From: Eriocheir sinensis
Taxonomy: Eukaryota; Arthropoda; Malacostraca; Decapoda; Varunidae
Length of the DNA: 64,000 bases
Direction of reading: 5' to 3'
Assembly (NCBI RefSeq): GCF_024679095.1
Contig: NC_066531.1
Span: 6,498,507-6,562,506 of the forward strand
Shown here: piece after piece, positions 12,891 through 24,975 of the stretch
How the letters are laid out: every line of letters starts with the position of its first letter
Position numbering within the stretch: the first letter of the stretch is position 1
Made by a program: the position numbers and the translations under genes
Notes under the pieces: model-generated
What the model was told of the DNA's origin: nothing
Databases searched by the model: none
Seen by the model: only the letters and a program-made list of their open reading frames with translations

Positions 12891-13316
12891 TAATACTGCT
12901 CATACACCATACATATCGTCATTCACTACTTCCCATACACATGACTTAATTTACCCCTGCCAACACACATGACTATTTACCACTGTCACTATATAACATT
13001 TCATTCGCCGCTGTCAATTCACATAACCTCATTTACCATCACCAACATAGACAACTCCATCTACCTGGTCCACGCACACAACCTTCAATTAACTCACCTC
13101 TACAGCGTACACTTCATTATCCGCTGATATTAATTCACCTCAGAGCAAATTCCAATCAGGCATCACCCGCCCTCTATGTTTCTTGGGGACCTTGTAGTAT
13201 ACCTCTGTCTGCACCCCATCAGTAGCGTTAAAAGATGTAGATTGTCAACAGGAAGGAGGTGGAGGAGGAGGACGAGGAAGACGGGGTGGGGGAGGGCACG
13301 ACGTAACCTTTAGGGA

Positions 13317-13368
<52 letters not shown>

Positions 13369-13506
13369 CGCTACATAATGGATCTTCGCGCGAGGAAAAT
13401 TAATTATCGACAATTCCGTGTAGGTTAGTCTCGAGGCATTTGTCGTCATTATTCTAAAAGGCTTGGGGAGCGGCGGCGATGGTATTTCTCCATAACACAC
13501 ACACAT
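11923..13506. other. Non-coding; C-rich stretch and microsatellites
   Basis: 12.0-12.75 kb is C/CT-rich without a convincing gene (its open frames are Ser/Pro low complexity). (GT)n ~12851-12889 and (CA)n ~13320-13366 follow. Nothing else recognised. Confidence 0.65.
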
Positions 13507-13507
<1 letters not shown>

Positions 13508-13605
<98 letters not shown>

Positions 13606-13684
13606 CTCTCTCTCTCTCGCTCTCGCTCTCTCGCTCTCTCGCTCTCTCGCTCTCTCGCTCTCTCGCTCTCGCTCTCTCGCTCTC
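13508..13684. repeat. (CT)n array grading into CTCTCTCG repeats
   Basis: About 95 bases of pure CT followed by ~80 bases in which CT tracts are punctuated every 6-8 bases by CG. This looks like a substituted unit spreading inside the microsatellite. Confidence 0.95.
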
Positions 13685-14004
13685 CATTTTTATATATGGT
13701 CACTGTTTTGAGGTTTAAGTTCAGAGAGAAAAAGAGACGAATGCAGAAGGACATTAAAAGTTCAGAGTCGGTAAATATTAGAAAGTTTGAAAGGTTAAGA
13801 GCATGAAAAGAATATAGAGAAGTAAAAGGAGGAGGAGAAAGTTGAGGGAGGAGGACGAGGAGGATGAGCAGGAGGTGGAGAAAGAGGAGAATAAAACGGA
13901 GGGGAAAGATGAATAAGTAATGGAAAAGGAAGAAGTTAAGAATGAGAATTTTTTACAAACTTTGCGAAGTGGCGTTTAATCCTTCGTATAAGGTAACAGG
14001 GGAG

Positions 14005-14053
<49 letters not shown>

Positions 14054-14529
14054 AGATTTATTTTTTAGATAAGCCATTTCCTAGGAATTTATGCGTTTCC
14101 CTTTAAACTTTTCTATCCTAAAATATCCATACCTTTCGAGTCCTTTCTTTCCTCACCTGCATTCTGAAGTAACACCTTTCACTTTTCTTATACATAAACC
14201 CCCCCCCCTTCCCCCTCCAACACCCCCCGGGGAGTCAGTTGCTATGTAAATAAAAAAAATTGAAAAGGAAAATTTTGAAGCAGGGAAAAGGAAAATGAGA
14301 GTTATGATTTAGTAGCAATAGAATCAGGAGGGAGGAATAGAGATAAAGAGAGAGGAGGGGGAGACAAGGGGAGAGAAGATAGGAAAATAAAGTAGAAGGG
14401 GAAAGAACGAAGAGGAAAGATATGAAAGCAAAATAATGTTGGGATAAGGAGATGCAGAAGGTCGAAGAAAAATATATATAAAAATAGGAAAGGGAAGTGG
14501 GAACGGCAATGTTGGGATGATGGAGGAAG
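13685..14529. other. Non-coding; purine-rich with (GA)n
   Basis: GGA/GA-rich, with (GA)n at ~14005-14044 and C runs near 14200-14225. No gene seen. Confidence 0.65.
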
Positions 14530-15040
14530 GGAGAGAATATGAAAAAAAAGTAGAGAGAGAAACTGCAAAATACAAGGGAATGATAAGAGGTGAAAGAAGG
14601 GAGATGATAAAAACGTAGAGATAGGAACTACAAAACACAAGGGAATGATGAGACAAGAGATGAAAGAAAGGAGAGGATAAAAAAAAGTAGAGAGAGAAAC
14701 TGCAAAATAAAATAGAATGATGAGATAAGAGATGAAAGAAGGGAGAGAGAATAAAAAAAAGTAGAGAGGAACAGCAAAACACGAGGGAATGATGAGATAA
14801 GAGGTGAAAGAAAGGAAGAGAGGATAAAAAAAAAGTAGAGAGGAACTGCAAAACACGAGGGAATGATGAGATAAGAGATGAAAGAAGGGAAGAGGATAAG
14901 AAAAAGTAGAGAGGAACGGCAAAACACGAGGGAATGATGAGATAAGAGGTGAAAGAAAGGAAGAGGATAAGAAAAAAAGTAGAGAGGAACTGCAAAACAC
15001 AAGAGAATGATGAGATAATAGATAAGAGAAAAGAGTAACA
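14530..15040. repeat. Purine-rich minisatellite, ~73-bp unit, about 7 copies
   Basis: Unit contains GTAGAGAGGAACNGCAAAAC, then GAGGGAATGATGAGATAAGAG, then GA-rich sequence ending in an A run. Copies vary by short indels, mainly in the A runs. The three minus-strand open frames across it are frame variants of one low-complexity translation and are not genes. Confidence 0.9.
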
Positions 15041-16440
15041 AGGAGAGATGATAGAGGATGGGAGGGAATGGTACGATAAGAGTAAGAAGATAAGGAAAGA
15101 GGAGTAGCGAGTGATAACAGAGTAGGACAGAGATAAAGTTAAACAGAATTAGACAAGAAGGAATCAGGGAAAAAAGAATTACCTGGAATGAGTGACGAGG
15201 AAAAGACTAAACACTAAAGATCACGAGGGGCAAAGACAGGCCTAAAAGATGACCCTCCCAACGGAATCAAAATGTGGACTCGCCCCTTCAAAGGCCGGAA
15301 GATTGCAGATGTAAACAGTTTTTGACAGGAAGGGCGGGAGGAGCGAGGAAGAGTGAGGAGTGAGAGGGGCGAGAGTGACAGAGGAGGGAACGAGGGAAGA
15401 GAAAGAGCGTGAGAAGAGATTGACAGAGGATGGAAGGAGGTTGAGGAGGGAAGGAAGAAAGAAGAGTGAGAAGAGAGAGAAGAGATTGAAAATGGGAGGA
15501 AGGACGCTGAGGAGAAGGAGGAAAGAAGGAAGGATGCTGAAGGTGAAGGAGGGAAAGAAGGAAGCGAATGGAGGAAGGAAGGGAAGGAGGCTGAGAAGGG
15601 AAGGAGGGAAAGAAGAAAGTGACGAATGGAGGAACGAACGAAGGAGAGAAGGGAAGAAGGAAGAAAGAAAACAAGAGAGAGAGATTGAAAGAGAAACGAA
15701 GGTAGGAAGCTGAGGCGGGAGAGCAAAAAGAGAGATGGAGAGAGGAGGGAGAGAAGAAAGGAGATGAAAGGTTATATGGGTGAAGGAGGAAGAGGAAGGA
15801 GGCTGAGGAGGGACCAAAGAGAGAAGGGAGAGAAGGTTGCATATGTGAAAGGAGGAGAGGAAGGATATGAAACTTGAAGCGAGTGTTAAGATGAGAAGGG
15901 AGGCTTAGAGGAAGGAGAGGGAGGTCTATTCAGGGCAGGGAGGCGGAAAGAAAAGGAGAACTAGAGGGATGATGAGATGAAGATACAGAATGAGAGGAAG
16001 AAGGAGAGGAGCAGAAGAGAGAGAAGAGAGAGAAGAAGGAGATGATGACGAGATAGGAGGAAAGGAAGAAAAGTAGGATAAAACAGAAGAGAAGGAAGAT
16101 GAAGGAGGCGTGAAAGACGATGATGAGGGAAGACGGAAAAGGATCAAAGAAAAGAAGAGAAGAGAGATGAAGGAAGCGAGGGGCGAAATGAGGAGGAAGA
16201 AAGATGAGGCATCGAAAGAAGGTACTGGAGAGGGCAGAAAGAGAGGGAGAAAGAAGGAGGGAGAAGGAGGAGGAGAAGGAGGGAGGAGGAGGTATGGAGA
16301 ATATTAAACTTGAATGAGGAAGTTGATATAGAGGAAAAAACTAGGTGAACACTGAATTGGCGTATTATCATTATCTCGAGGTTAAAAGACAAAGTAGAGT
16401 TACCCAAAGTTACTGCAAAATAATAGCTGGAACACAACAT
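15041..16440. repeat. Kilobase-scale polypurine tract
   Basis: From ~15310 to ~16315 the plus strand is almost entirely A and G (AGG, GAAG, AGAG words) with few pyrimidines. Such a strand-asymmetric tract could adopt triplex-type structures. No gene seen. Confidence 0.8.
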
Positions 16441-17350
16441 AGCTAATCAAATAAAAATGAGTGCATATATAATCCATTCAGCCATTATAGTTTCTCCCTC
16501 CTTGGTCACGCGCGCATCCCAAAGACTCATTAATCTTCCATCTTTCCTTTCCTTCCTTCCTATCTCCTCTTTTTTTTATCTCCTCCTCTTCCTCCATCCA
16601 TTTGTATCTTGCCTCCCCCTTCCGCTCCTTCAGTTTTCTCTTCGTTTTTATCTTCCTTCCTTCCTTCCTTACTTTTTTCTGATTTTCTTCCTCGCTGACT
16701 TTCTGACTGTCCGTGTGTGTGCGTTTGTGTGTCTGTGTGTCTGTCTATCTGTCTGTCGTCTACCTGTCTGTCCATCTGTCAATCCTTATTCCCTTCCTTC
16801 CCCTACTAAAGTTATTCATATCCTTCTTCCCCTCTGCCTTCGCTCCCCTTCCCGTCCCTTCCTCCTTTCCTTCCTTCCTTCCCCTTCCTTCCTTTCTCAC
16901 CCGCGGCCAGGAGAAGGAAGGAGAGAGAAGAGAGGGAAAGTGAAGGGACAGGTAAGGATGCTGGAGTATAACAAGTTACCTGTGCCATAACAACATCAAA
17001 AACAAAAATAAACAACAATAACAGAAGCACCAGAACAACAGGAACGAAGACAAATTTACAACATTAACAACAACAGTGACAGCGACAACAAACTCCGTGA
17101 GGATCTTGTTTACGTTCTTCTGAAGGCGAGAGACGAATTTGTTTACTTATTGTCCTCGAGGAAGCAGAGGCGGTGGCGAGCGAACAGGCACTGACGGATA
17201 AAGAGGAAGAGGAGGAAGAGGAGTAGTAATGGTAGAAGATAAAGAGGAAGAGGAAGAGGAACAAGAGGGGAGTAGTAAAGAAGGGCAAGAAGGAGACGCA
17301 GAATTATAAACAGGAATACAGAAGGAATCAATGAATGGGGCAGATTTGTG

Positions 17351-17412
<62 letters not shown>

Positions 17413-19171
17413 ATGGGAGTGAAAGAGATGAAAGATGCAGGTTTAATTAAGAAAGGAAGAGAACATAAAAGAAAGAAGAGACGAGGAAAGAGACGCAAGG
17501 TGATAAACAGAAAATCAAAATGAAATATGAAAGGGATACAATAGTTTTTTTTCTTCTTCAGGGCGATAAGAAGTAAAGAAAAAGTTTAAAAAGGAAGATA
17601 TGAATGACGAGCCAGGAGATGAAAAATATGACGCCGAGGTAAATGAAGGAGAATGATGGGAAGAAAAAAAAAAGGGGAGATAACGGAAGAAAAAGATGAT
17701 GAAAGGGTGAATGAGGAGGGGAGAAAATAGCTGTCAGACTGTGCCGTTGAAATGATGAAGAACAAAAGAAAAGAACAGAGAAGTTAACGAAAAATAGGGG
17801 ACGTATAGAAAGCCAACAAATGGAGTTGTCAAAATGGAGATATACCTGAGATTAAAACAAAACATATGGATGGAGAGAAATGTGGAAACGAAGAATAAAG
17901 AGATGAAAGAAGGAAGAGGAAGATGAAGAAGACTCATGAAAAAAAAAGTTATAAAACTTAGACGAAAAAGAAAGGAGAATAAAGTAAGAAGGAGAATATA
18001 GTGCCGAACAAAGTAAGGGATGAAGAGTAGAGAAAAGGAGGGATGGAAGTAAGAGAAGGAGGAAGAAAAGAAAGAAGTGGTTGATAGATATGTGAGTGGT
18101 GCGGATGTAACGAAGAAGAAGGAAGTGGAGAGTAATTGGAGGAGGATGGGAGAAGGGAGGAAGGGAGGAGCTGTGTCAAGGTATTGGAGCGGTGGGTAGA
18201 TGTTTGAAGCCGTGTGGGTGTAACATGGGGAGGAGAGTGGAGGTTAGGTAAAGGCGAATAAGGAGAAGGGAAGGAGGACAGAGGAAAAGAGAAGGTATCA
18301 ATCAATGTAGCAAAGTGATAGGTATATATATATGGTGTCGTGTGGGTGTAACGAGGGAGAAAGGAGCGCGGAGGAGGAAAATAGGGAGGGAGGGAGGAGA
18401 GAGAGAGAAGAGACATGTCAAGGTGTGAGCTTAGGGTGCCTGGCATGTGGGGGCGCCTCAGGCTGTTTGTCACTTACCTGTCAGGTGTACAGGTGAGGAT
18501 GCCTAGCGGGGAAATGTATATCACCTCGCTCGACGGTAACTATTTCGTTTTGTTGGACGGCGAGTCACGCGAGGCACCACAACGACCTGCCTCCCTATCC
18601 CGCCACGCCCCGACACTTGCACGATGAACCTTACCTGGATAAATAGAAAAGGCTTTGTGGCAATCAGAACAAAAATACTTATACCAGATTCATTCCAATG
18701 TAGGATATGATAATGTGTAGTTGTATTGTAACCAGTTGCTATTTATAAATGAAGTATATACACCTATCAAACCTAGTGCAGTATAACATTATACAAAACT
18801 ATTATACAAAACGTGTCACAGTGTATGAATAACATTGTGGCAATCTAAAATAAAAATCACTGTATCTACCCCGAAGCATTGTATAGAAAAGCTGAGTATT
18901 TTTATCCTGGGCGGTTTATAAATATGTATTTGAACCAAAGTAACAAGTTGCAATCTAAAAATGGAATTGGAAAACCGTTACAGTCCTTAAAACGAGCGGC
19001 GTCTTCTTAATCCTATGCAGTGAATATGATAAGTAAACATGTATGTATATTTTTTACTCTGAAAAATCTCTTTCAAACAACAACAACAAAAGAAAAAGAA
19101 TGTCTTGCAATCTTGAAAAATCGCAATTTTCTTTAATATGAAAAAAAAATCTGGCTGACGGTATTTTGTTG
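16441..19171. other. Non-coding; CT-rich, tetranucleotide, (GT)n and purine-rich stretches, then AT-rich
   Basis: CTGT/CTAT-type repeats ~16735-16785, (GT)n ~17354-17411, purine-rich 17.45-18.4 kb, AT-rich 18.65-19.17 kb. A 70-codon frame at 18415-18627 has mixed composition but no recognisable motif, so I do not call it a gene. Confidence 0.6.
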
Positions 19172-19184
19172 NNNNNNNNNNNNN
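19172..19184. other. Assembly gap (13 N)
   Basis: Thirteen unknown bases directly abutting the 3' side of the SINE at 19185-19333; the joined flanks may not be contiguous. Confidence 1.
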
Positions 19185-19333
19185 GTGGTCTTCAGGACAG
19201 CCTGTGGGTAGTCTTAAGCCACTCGGCGGTGACTAAAAAATCCCAGGTGGTACCGTGGGGATTTGAATCGACATTGTCTATGTCGTGATGAATGCTGGCC
19301 CCGCACGTTAATCACTCAGCCACCGCCTACCCT
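19185..19333 (-). mobile_element. tRNA-derived SINE, copy 1 (tail side lost at the gap)
   Basis: On the minus strand it starts GGCGGTGGCTGAGTG with a pol III A-box-like word, then a B-box-like word (diverged GATTCAAATCC), then the shared body TCACCGCCGAGTGGC…ACTACCCACA…CTGAAGACCAC. It stops at the N gap. Same family as 22169-22333, 27323-27650, 34515-34671 and 60816-61075. Confidence 0.85.
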
Positions 19334-19695
19334 TGTATGTCAGTAAATGTGAAAATGAGATAACCTAAATCCCTTGTATGTCGGTAAATGTGATAAATGA
19401 GGTAACCTGAAACCTTGTATGTAAGTAAATGTGATAAATGAGATAACTTGCACCCCATGTATGTCGGTAAATGTGATGAGATAACCTACACCCCTTGTAT
19501 GTCGGTAAATGTGATAAATGAGATAACCTACACCCCTTGTATGTCGGTAAATGTGATAAATGAGATAACCTACACCCCTTGTGTGTCGGTAAATGTGATA
19601 AATGAGATAACCTACACCCCTTGTATGTCGGTAAATGTGATAAATGAGATAACCTGAAACCTTGTATGTCAGTATATATGATAAATGAGATAACT
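19334..19695. repeat. 42-bp minisatellite
   Basis: About eight copies of a 42-base unit (CTTGTATGTCGGTAAATGTG + ATAAATGAGATAACC + ACACC), with a shortened unit near 19465. The period is a multiple of three, so one frame stays open for 69 codons of a 14-residue repeat. No start context or flanking coding sequence supports a gene. Confidence 0.92.
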
Positions 19696-19844
19696 TACGC
19701 TCTCTTCTGATTGACTGTTATGTTTCTCGGATTCTCTCCATTTAATGGTAGGCTATCTTAATTATGGGGTCCATGTCATTCCTGAATTTGGCCATTATCC
19801 ATAAAAGCTGCCATGCTGTCTTGCCGCCATCTTGCCTGGACAAA

Positions 19845-20215
19845 CTACGATATCAACACTGTCTTTATGATATCATCTATCTCCATGAAAGATAGGAGAA
19901 GGTCTTTGAAAAGTCTCAGCAGTTTCTCATGCAGTTCTGTGATAACTGTCTTATTTGATTGATAATAAGTGTTGAAAGAGGTAAACTTGGGTAGGACCTA
20001 CTCCAAAAAGCAGTAGTACAGTTGGATGTAAGGATCATGCAAGCTTTTGAAGATCAGTTCAGCAGCACCTAGCTTTTCCGACAACCACATGTCTGAAAAA
20101 ACAACTTGAAAGCTTCCCATTGCTCTATAAGCCTCTGCACCACGGCGACTAATGATAGCCACCTAGTTTGTGATGGGTGGATAATCTTGTGTGGCTTCAG
20201 ATGTAGAAATGTCAT
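19845..20215 (-). pseudogene. hAT-like / zinc-finger-type transposase fragment
   Basis: Minus-strand translation from ~20215 gives KPHKIIHPSQTRWLSLVAVV and an EQWEAF word. After a frameshift near 20085 it continues with EKLGAAELIFKSLHDP and YCFLE-stop-VLPKF. These words are typical of hAT-related transposases domesticated as ZMYM/DUF4371-like proteins (HPSQTRWLSL is characteristic). At least one in-frame stop and one frameshift make it a relic. Ends were not found. Confidence 0.6.
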
Positions 20216-20319
20216 TCTATCATTTGTCCATCACTTTTCACGCATACTTTAAACACTTTTGACATTACAAGACACGTATGCAATGCTTACAAACCTGAAA
20301 TTTGGCCGCAGTTTAAACG

Positions 20320-20700
20320 GCGTGTGGGATGTCGCAGCGGCCCGAGGCTCTGGTACAGGGAGTCAGGGATAGGACACGTTACGTTAACATCCGGATTTCC
20401 GACCCCGACTTCGAACCACCATATTAACAAAATACAGCCAAAACATCGATTTATCATTCTTATATGTTATAATTTTATTATCCATGTAGCATATACTCCA
20501 CCGCCTTCTATCCTTGGGGTATATCCCCAACGAAAAAAAAAAAAAATCCGTGTAATTATCGTATCGTATCGTACGGTTTGGTAAAATTATCGTACAAAAC
20601 GTACGATTATTAAAAACACTATCATACATCGTACCAACGGTAAAATTATCATATATGTACGATAATTATCGTACGGTTGGCAACCCTGCCAGAAAGTCCT
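20320..20700. other. AT-rich stretch with CGTAC/TATCG short inverted words
   Basis: Holds repeated TATCGTACG-type words around 20560-20680, upstream of the piggyBac relic. They could be remnants of its subterminal region, but no terminal repeat or TTAA duplication was identified. Confidence 0.35.
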
Positions 20701-20759
20701 GCGGTGCATTTGTGTGAAATGATGGCAGTGAATTTGTACTAGACAGTCCAGCATTCGAC

Positions 20760-22160
20760 ATGGCGAATACTGGGATTCAGCCTGTCTTCCCAGTGGATGC
20801 AGAACAAAAATACGTGGACTACTTTTTGGCTTTCTTGGATGAAAGAGTAGTTCAGCGAATGTGTGAGGAAACCAATCGTCATTAAGAACAGTGCACATTT
20901 GACTCAGTGGGTTCTGCAAAAATGATTATATGGACCCCGCTTTCTGTACATGAGATGTATGTTTTCCTGGCGTTGATGTTGCTCATGCCTCACGTGCGAA
21001 AGCATAACCTAGAGGACTACTGGGCTCACGATGACACCATTTACACTCCAGTCTAAGGAAAATATATGTCTAGGGACCGATTCAGGGCCATCTAAGCGGT
21101 TATCTCCACTCTGCTGATAATATGTACCCTTCAGACACCGACCCCCTTTTGAAAATCAGAGAGATAATGGACATCATCAAGGGGAAGTTCCTTGCTTTTT
21201 TTTTCAAACCAATGCAAAAAGTGGTAATTGATGGGTCCCTTGTGTTATTCAGGGGGCGTCTTTCCTTCAATCAATATATTCCTAGCAAGCGACACAGTTT
21301 TGGGATAAAAATGTTTGTGTTGTGCGACTGCGAAACGGGGTATATGTTGGACTTTGTCATATATACGGCAAGCGATGCTGACATCAACTCACTCACATCA
21401 CATCACTCGGCTTCACAGGTTCAGTTGTAAATGTACTACTGGAAAGATACTTTGGTGTTCAGTATACGGACAATTACTACACATCTCCAGCTCTCACCAA
21501 ATGCCTGAAGGAGCATGGAGTGGGCACTATCGGCACCGTAAAACAAAACAGGAAACACTGGCCTGTGTTTCCTACGCCTCGTCGGGGAGGTGCAGCTCAA
21601 ATAGTCTGGGAAGATGTTAGCAATTAGATGGCATGATAAAAATCCCGTCAACATGCTTACTATCGAGCACGTGGGGCACTTGCAGGATTCTGAGAAAGTC
21701 AACTTCAAGACGGGTGAGAAGAAAATGAAGCCTGATGCAATCATTGACACCAATATCAACATGCGGTTGGTGGAGAAGTCCGACATGATGATTGGATTCA
21801 TCGATTGTCTTAGAAAGGGCTGTAAATGGTACAAAAAGTATTTTCTCTACGTCATCGACATGTGTATGCTCAATGCATACATACTGTACATGACCCAGGT
21901 CGGTGAGCGACTTCAGCCTTCTCTGAGACAGTTCAGTCGGACTGTCATCACTCAGCTGCTTGAGAGGTTCGGCCAGGTGACTGCACAGGCTCCAAGACGA
22001 CACTCGGATGCACTTCCTGACAGACTTGAGGCACGTGACTTCATGGATAGGCACTACATAGAGTCCCTCCCTCCTACTGGTACCAGGAAAGTGGGCGTGG
22101 GCCGTTGCTACGTGTAGTCACTCCACGTAAGCCCAAAGTGAGGAAGAATACCAGCTACAA
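20760..22160 (+). pseudogene. piggyBac-type transposase relic (DDE_Tnp_1_7)
   Basis: Reading from an ATG at ~20760, the translation carries successive piggyBac landmarks: an amino-terminal helix region, HEMYVFLALMLLMPH, the RDRF word, VVIDGSLVLFRGRLSF then PSKRHSFGIKMFVLCDCETG (catalytic D retained, the usual acidic neighbour changed to G), the YTDNYYTSP second-D region, and a KYFLYVIDMCMLNAY helix. It is broken by in-frame stops (near 20883, 21053 and 21427) and several frameshifts. The carboxyl-terminal Cys-rich part has just begun (YKCHE-like) when a SINE interrupts it at ~22169. Non-functional. Confidence 0.85.
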
Positions 22161-22168
22161 GTGTCATG

Positions 22169-22333
22169 AGGCGGTGGCTGAATGGTTAGCGTGACGGTCC
22201 CGCGTTCAGGAGCTCCAGAAGGGACGCGGGTTCGAATCCTGGACGCCGCACAGCTGAGGTTTTTCAGTCACCGCCGAGTGGCCTAAGACTACCCACATGC
22301 TGGCCTGAAGACCACCCATCAACCTGGGCTCTA
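22169..22333 (+). mobile_element. tRNA-derived SINE, copy 2 (inside the piggyBac carboxyl end)
   Basis: Starts GGCGGTGGCTGAATGGTTAG (A box) with GGTTCGAATCC (B box) and the family body through GAAGACCACCCATCAACC. It diverges after CTCTAGA, so it lacks the tail half. The tRNA-like head resembles a Ser/Leu-type tRNA with a long variable arm. Confidence 0.85.
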
Positions 22334-22429
22334 GATGTATCCATATCGTCTACTTGTTCAATTTAAAGACAAATTGTCCGCATAGCCGAGCCATGTTAGG
22401 CACGGGAATTTTCCATATCACTCACGCAT

Positions 22430-23165
22430 CACGTGACAAGGCCCCTGTATATGGATAGTAACTGTGCGGTGGGGAAAAAAAACTGGCGGAGACGATAGAG
22501 AACGCCCAACCTCGAGGAAGCTGATTCAGTGATAGAAGAAATATGAAGTTTCCAGTTAAGATTTTGAGTTAAGGACAGACCGTGGATGTTTAGTGAAGAA
22601 GAATGTGACAGCTGAGAGTTGTCGAAGGATAGGGAATACGTGTTTGGAAGATTATGTCGAGTTGAAAGATGGAGAAATTGAGTTAAGAACATAAGAAGCT
22701 TAAGACATTGAAGCACACCAGGTTCCTTATGCCCCAATCGGAAATAATAGCAAGGTCAGAGGTTAAGCGTTCTGCAGCCTCCCGTCTAGAGTCTTGTAAT
22801 TCCTGTTGGGAGGCTCTTCTGTTTAAAGAAGTTGAATAATGCAAAGTAGAGTCGTCGGCATATGAGTGGATACGACAGTTTGTTGTCTAAAGAAGATCAT
22901 TGATGAATATCAGAAAGAAAGCAGGAGCCAGGACAGAGACCTGCGGGACATCACTGTTGATAGGTTTAGGGGAAGAACAGTGTCCGTCCACAACATCAGA
23001 GATAGAACAGCCGGAAAGGAAACTGGAGAAAAAGGTACAGAGAGAAGGATAGAATATGTAGGAGGGTAGTTTAGAAAGCAAAGAGTTGTGCCAGACTTTA
23101 TCGAAAGCTTTCGATATATCTAGCGCAACTGAGAAAGTTTCACCGAAACGGCTAAGAGAGGATGA
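22430..23165 (-). pseudogene. LINE reverse-transcriptase fragment (non-LTR)
   Basis: Minus-strand translation gives ALDISKAFDKVWHNSL, then LSGCSISDVVDGHCSS, the INDLL word that precedes the catalytic motif, and further on LNIHGLSLTQNLNWKLHISS and GVLYRLRQFF. These are consecutive landmarks of a non-LTR reverse transcriptase, with frameshifts and missing parts (the YADD region is not intact). Same family style as the carboxyl end at 24606-24975, but in the wrong order to be one insertion. Confidence 0.82.
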
Positions 23166-23199
23166 CCAGGAGTCTTAAATGCAAGATCACCAGTAGAAC

Positions 23200-24480
23200 G
23201 CCCAACTCCTGTGCACAACCCCTGACAGATGATGGAGTAATAAAGCAAGAGTAATCGACTTGGGAAGTCACATTATAGATCATCAGCCATGAAAATGAAA
23301 CCCATGATCGCAGTTAAATCGCTGATTATGCAACACGTGGAATATGCATAGGTGTATTAATTATTTGCCTCATATACGTATACCTACCTACATATGTCTT
23401 ATAATCTATAGACCTTGACCCTTCTGTTTTTATCTCGAGCAGGAATGGAGTAGTGTAGCTCTTAGGAAATAAGAGGAAAATTAAATATTTGTATTCATTT
23501 CACATAGAATGTTATAGACATTATTTCTAAGTCCTCTCTCATCAGACGAATTTCAACACTTCTCATCTTTAGCAACCCCTTGACCCCCCCCCCCCCCTTC
23601 TCTCTAGACTCCTGGTGATAAGACTGCCACCCACCCCACTCCGCCCAGCCAATCCTGTACCATCTGATGTCTACCTGTCGCTTGAAAGGAAAGTAATCAT
23701 TCGGTACTCGGTTTACTAGGTTTTGAAAAGTAATCAAAACCGAATTACGGTTTGTAGACAGTACTCGGTTCCCCATCACTACTGAAACGTTCTAAAGCGA
23801 GCTGAGGTTGCTCCGTGGACCGTGTGGCCAGAATCCAATTTTATTTTATGAGGTATATTTAGAGTTGACAACCAGGGTGTGTCAGGTCAGCCCCGACGAA
23901 GCTTCAACTTTTCTTTCAATTATCCTAAATTACCTGTGTTTCTCTGGGACTTGTAACAATAGGCGCATCTAACATCACCATAGCCGATCCATGATTCAGT
24001 ATGTCTCCTAACTTATATAATTGTATTTCGTTATAATTATATAATTGTGTTTTCGTTATAATTGTATTTCGTAAAGAATCCTTATAACCAAAAAATAACT
24101 AAAATTATAAGTGTTATTTTTCTTTAACAGAAAGGACATTGAATAAACAGAACAATAATATGAAAATATGTTCCTATTTTATACGACATCTGTGGGCCGA
24201 GGCAGCAGCGCACGCCATTTTACGGGTATCAGATAACTTCAATAAGCATATTTTTACTGCGCAAAGCAGGTGATGTCACTTAGTGACTTCGTGAGCTTTC
24301 ATATTTATATATTTGTGTATATTTCATGGAGGCATAACTTACATTACTGATTTCAGTTTTACTAGTGACACGAATTTGTGACTTTATCACACTAGAATTT
24401 TACTCAGTTAAGTGAATCAGACACCACAGAAATATTACCAGTGTGTGTATCAATGAATACAAAGATAAGCACATGCTTTG
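23200..24480. other. AT-rich, no gene seen
   Basis: Contains a C run at 23583-23597 and otherwise AT-rich sequence without recognisable protein words, tandem repeats or terminal inverted repeats. Confidence 0.5.
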
Positions 24481-24975
24481 ATTTTTTTTTAAGACAAAGG
24501 AGACAGCTCAAGGGCACACAAAAAAAGGAAACTAATTAAAAAAAGCCCGCTACTCGCTGCTCCCCCCCAAAAAAAAAGAATCAAAAGAGGTGGCCGAAAG
24601 AGAGGTCAACTTCGGGAGGATACCCTCCTCTTGAAAAAGTTCAAGTCGTAGGCAGGAGGAAATACAGATGAAGGAAGATTGTTCCAGAGTTTACCAGTGT
24701 GAGAGATGAAAGACTGAAGATGTTGGTTAACTCTTGCATAAGGGGTTTGGACAGTATAGGGATGAGCATGAGTAGAAAGTCGTGTGCAGCTGGGCCGCGG
24801 GAGGGGGGGAAGCATGCAGTTAGCAGGTTCAGAAGAGCAGTCAGCGTGGAGATAGCGATAGAAGATAGAAAGAGAGGCAACATCGCGACGGAATTTAAGA
24901 GGTAGAAGACTATCAGTAGGAGGAGGAGTGCTGATGAGACGAAGAGCCTTAGACTCCACTCTGTTTAAGCGCGAG
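24481..24975 (-). mobile_element. LINE 3' end: RT carboxyl terminus, 3' UTR and poly(A)
   Basis: Minus strand: ESKALRLISTPP…SLLPLKFRRDVASLSIFYRY…TGKLWNNLPSSVFPP…FFKRRV up to a stop near 24606. The 3' UTR word AGTAGCGGGC, TGCCCTTGAGCTGTCTCC and a terminal A run follow at ~24481-24492. 5'-truncated insertion. The 3' UTR words recur at 11838-11922. Confidence 0.85.

Noticed and set aside
14302..15842. Cluster of long minus-strand frames
   Set aside because: Frame variants of the 73-bp minisatellite and the adjacent polypurine tract.
18415..18627. 70-codon frame of ordinary composition
   Set aside because: Looks more protein-like than its neighbours, but no family, start context or exon partner was found.
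20560..20690. TATCGTACG palindromic words as piggyBac terminal repeats
   Set aside because: No match to a right end and no TTAA pair at plausible positions.
22169..22252. Possible functional tRNA gene
   Set aside because: A and B boxes are present, but the sequence continues into the SINE body shared with other copies and the stems are imperfect.
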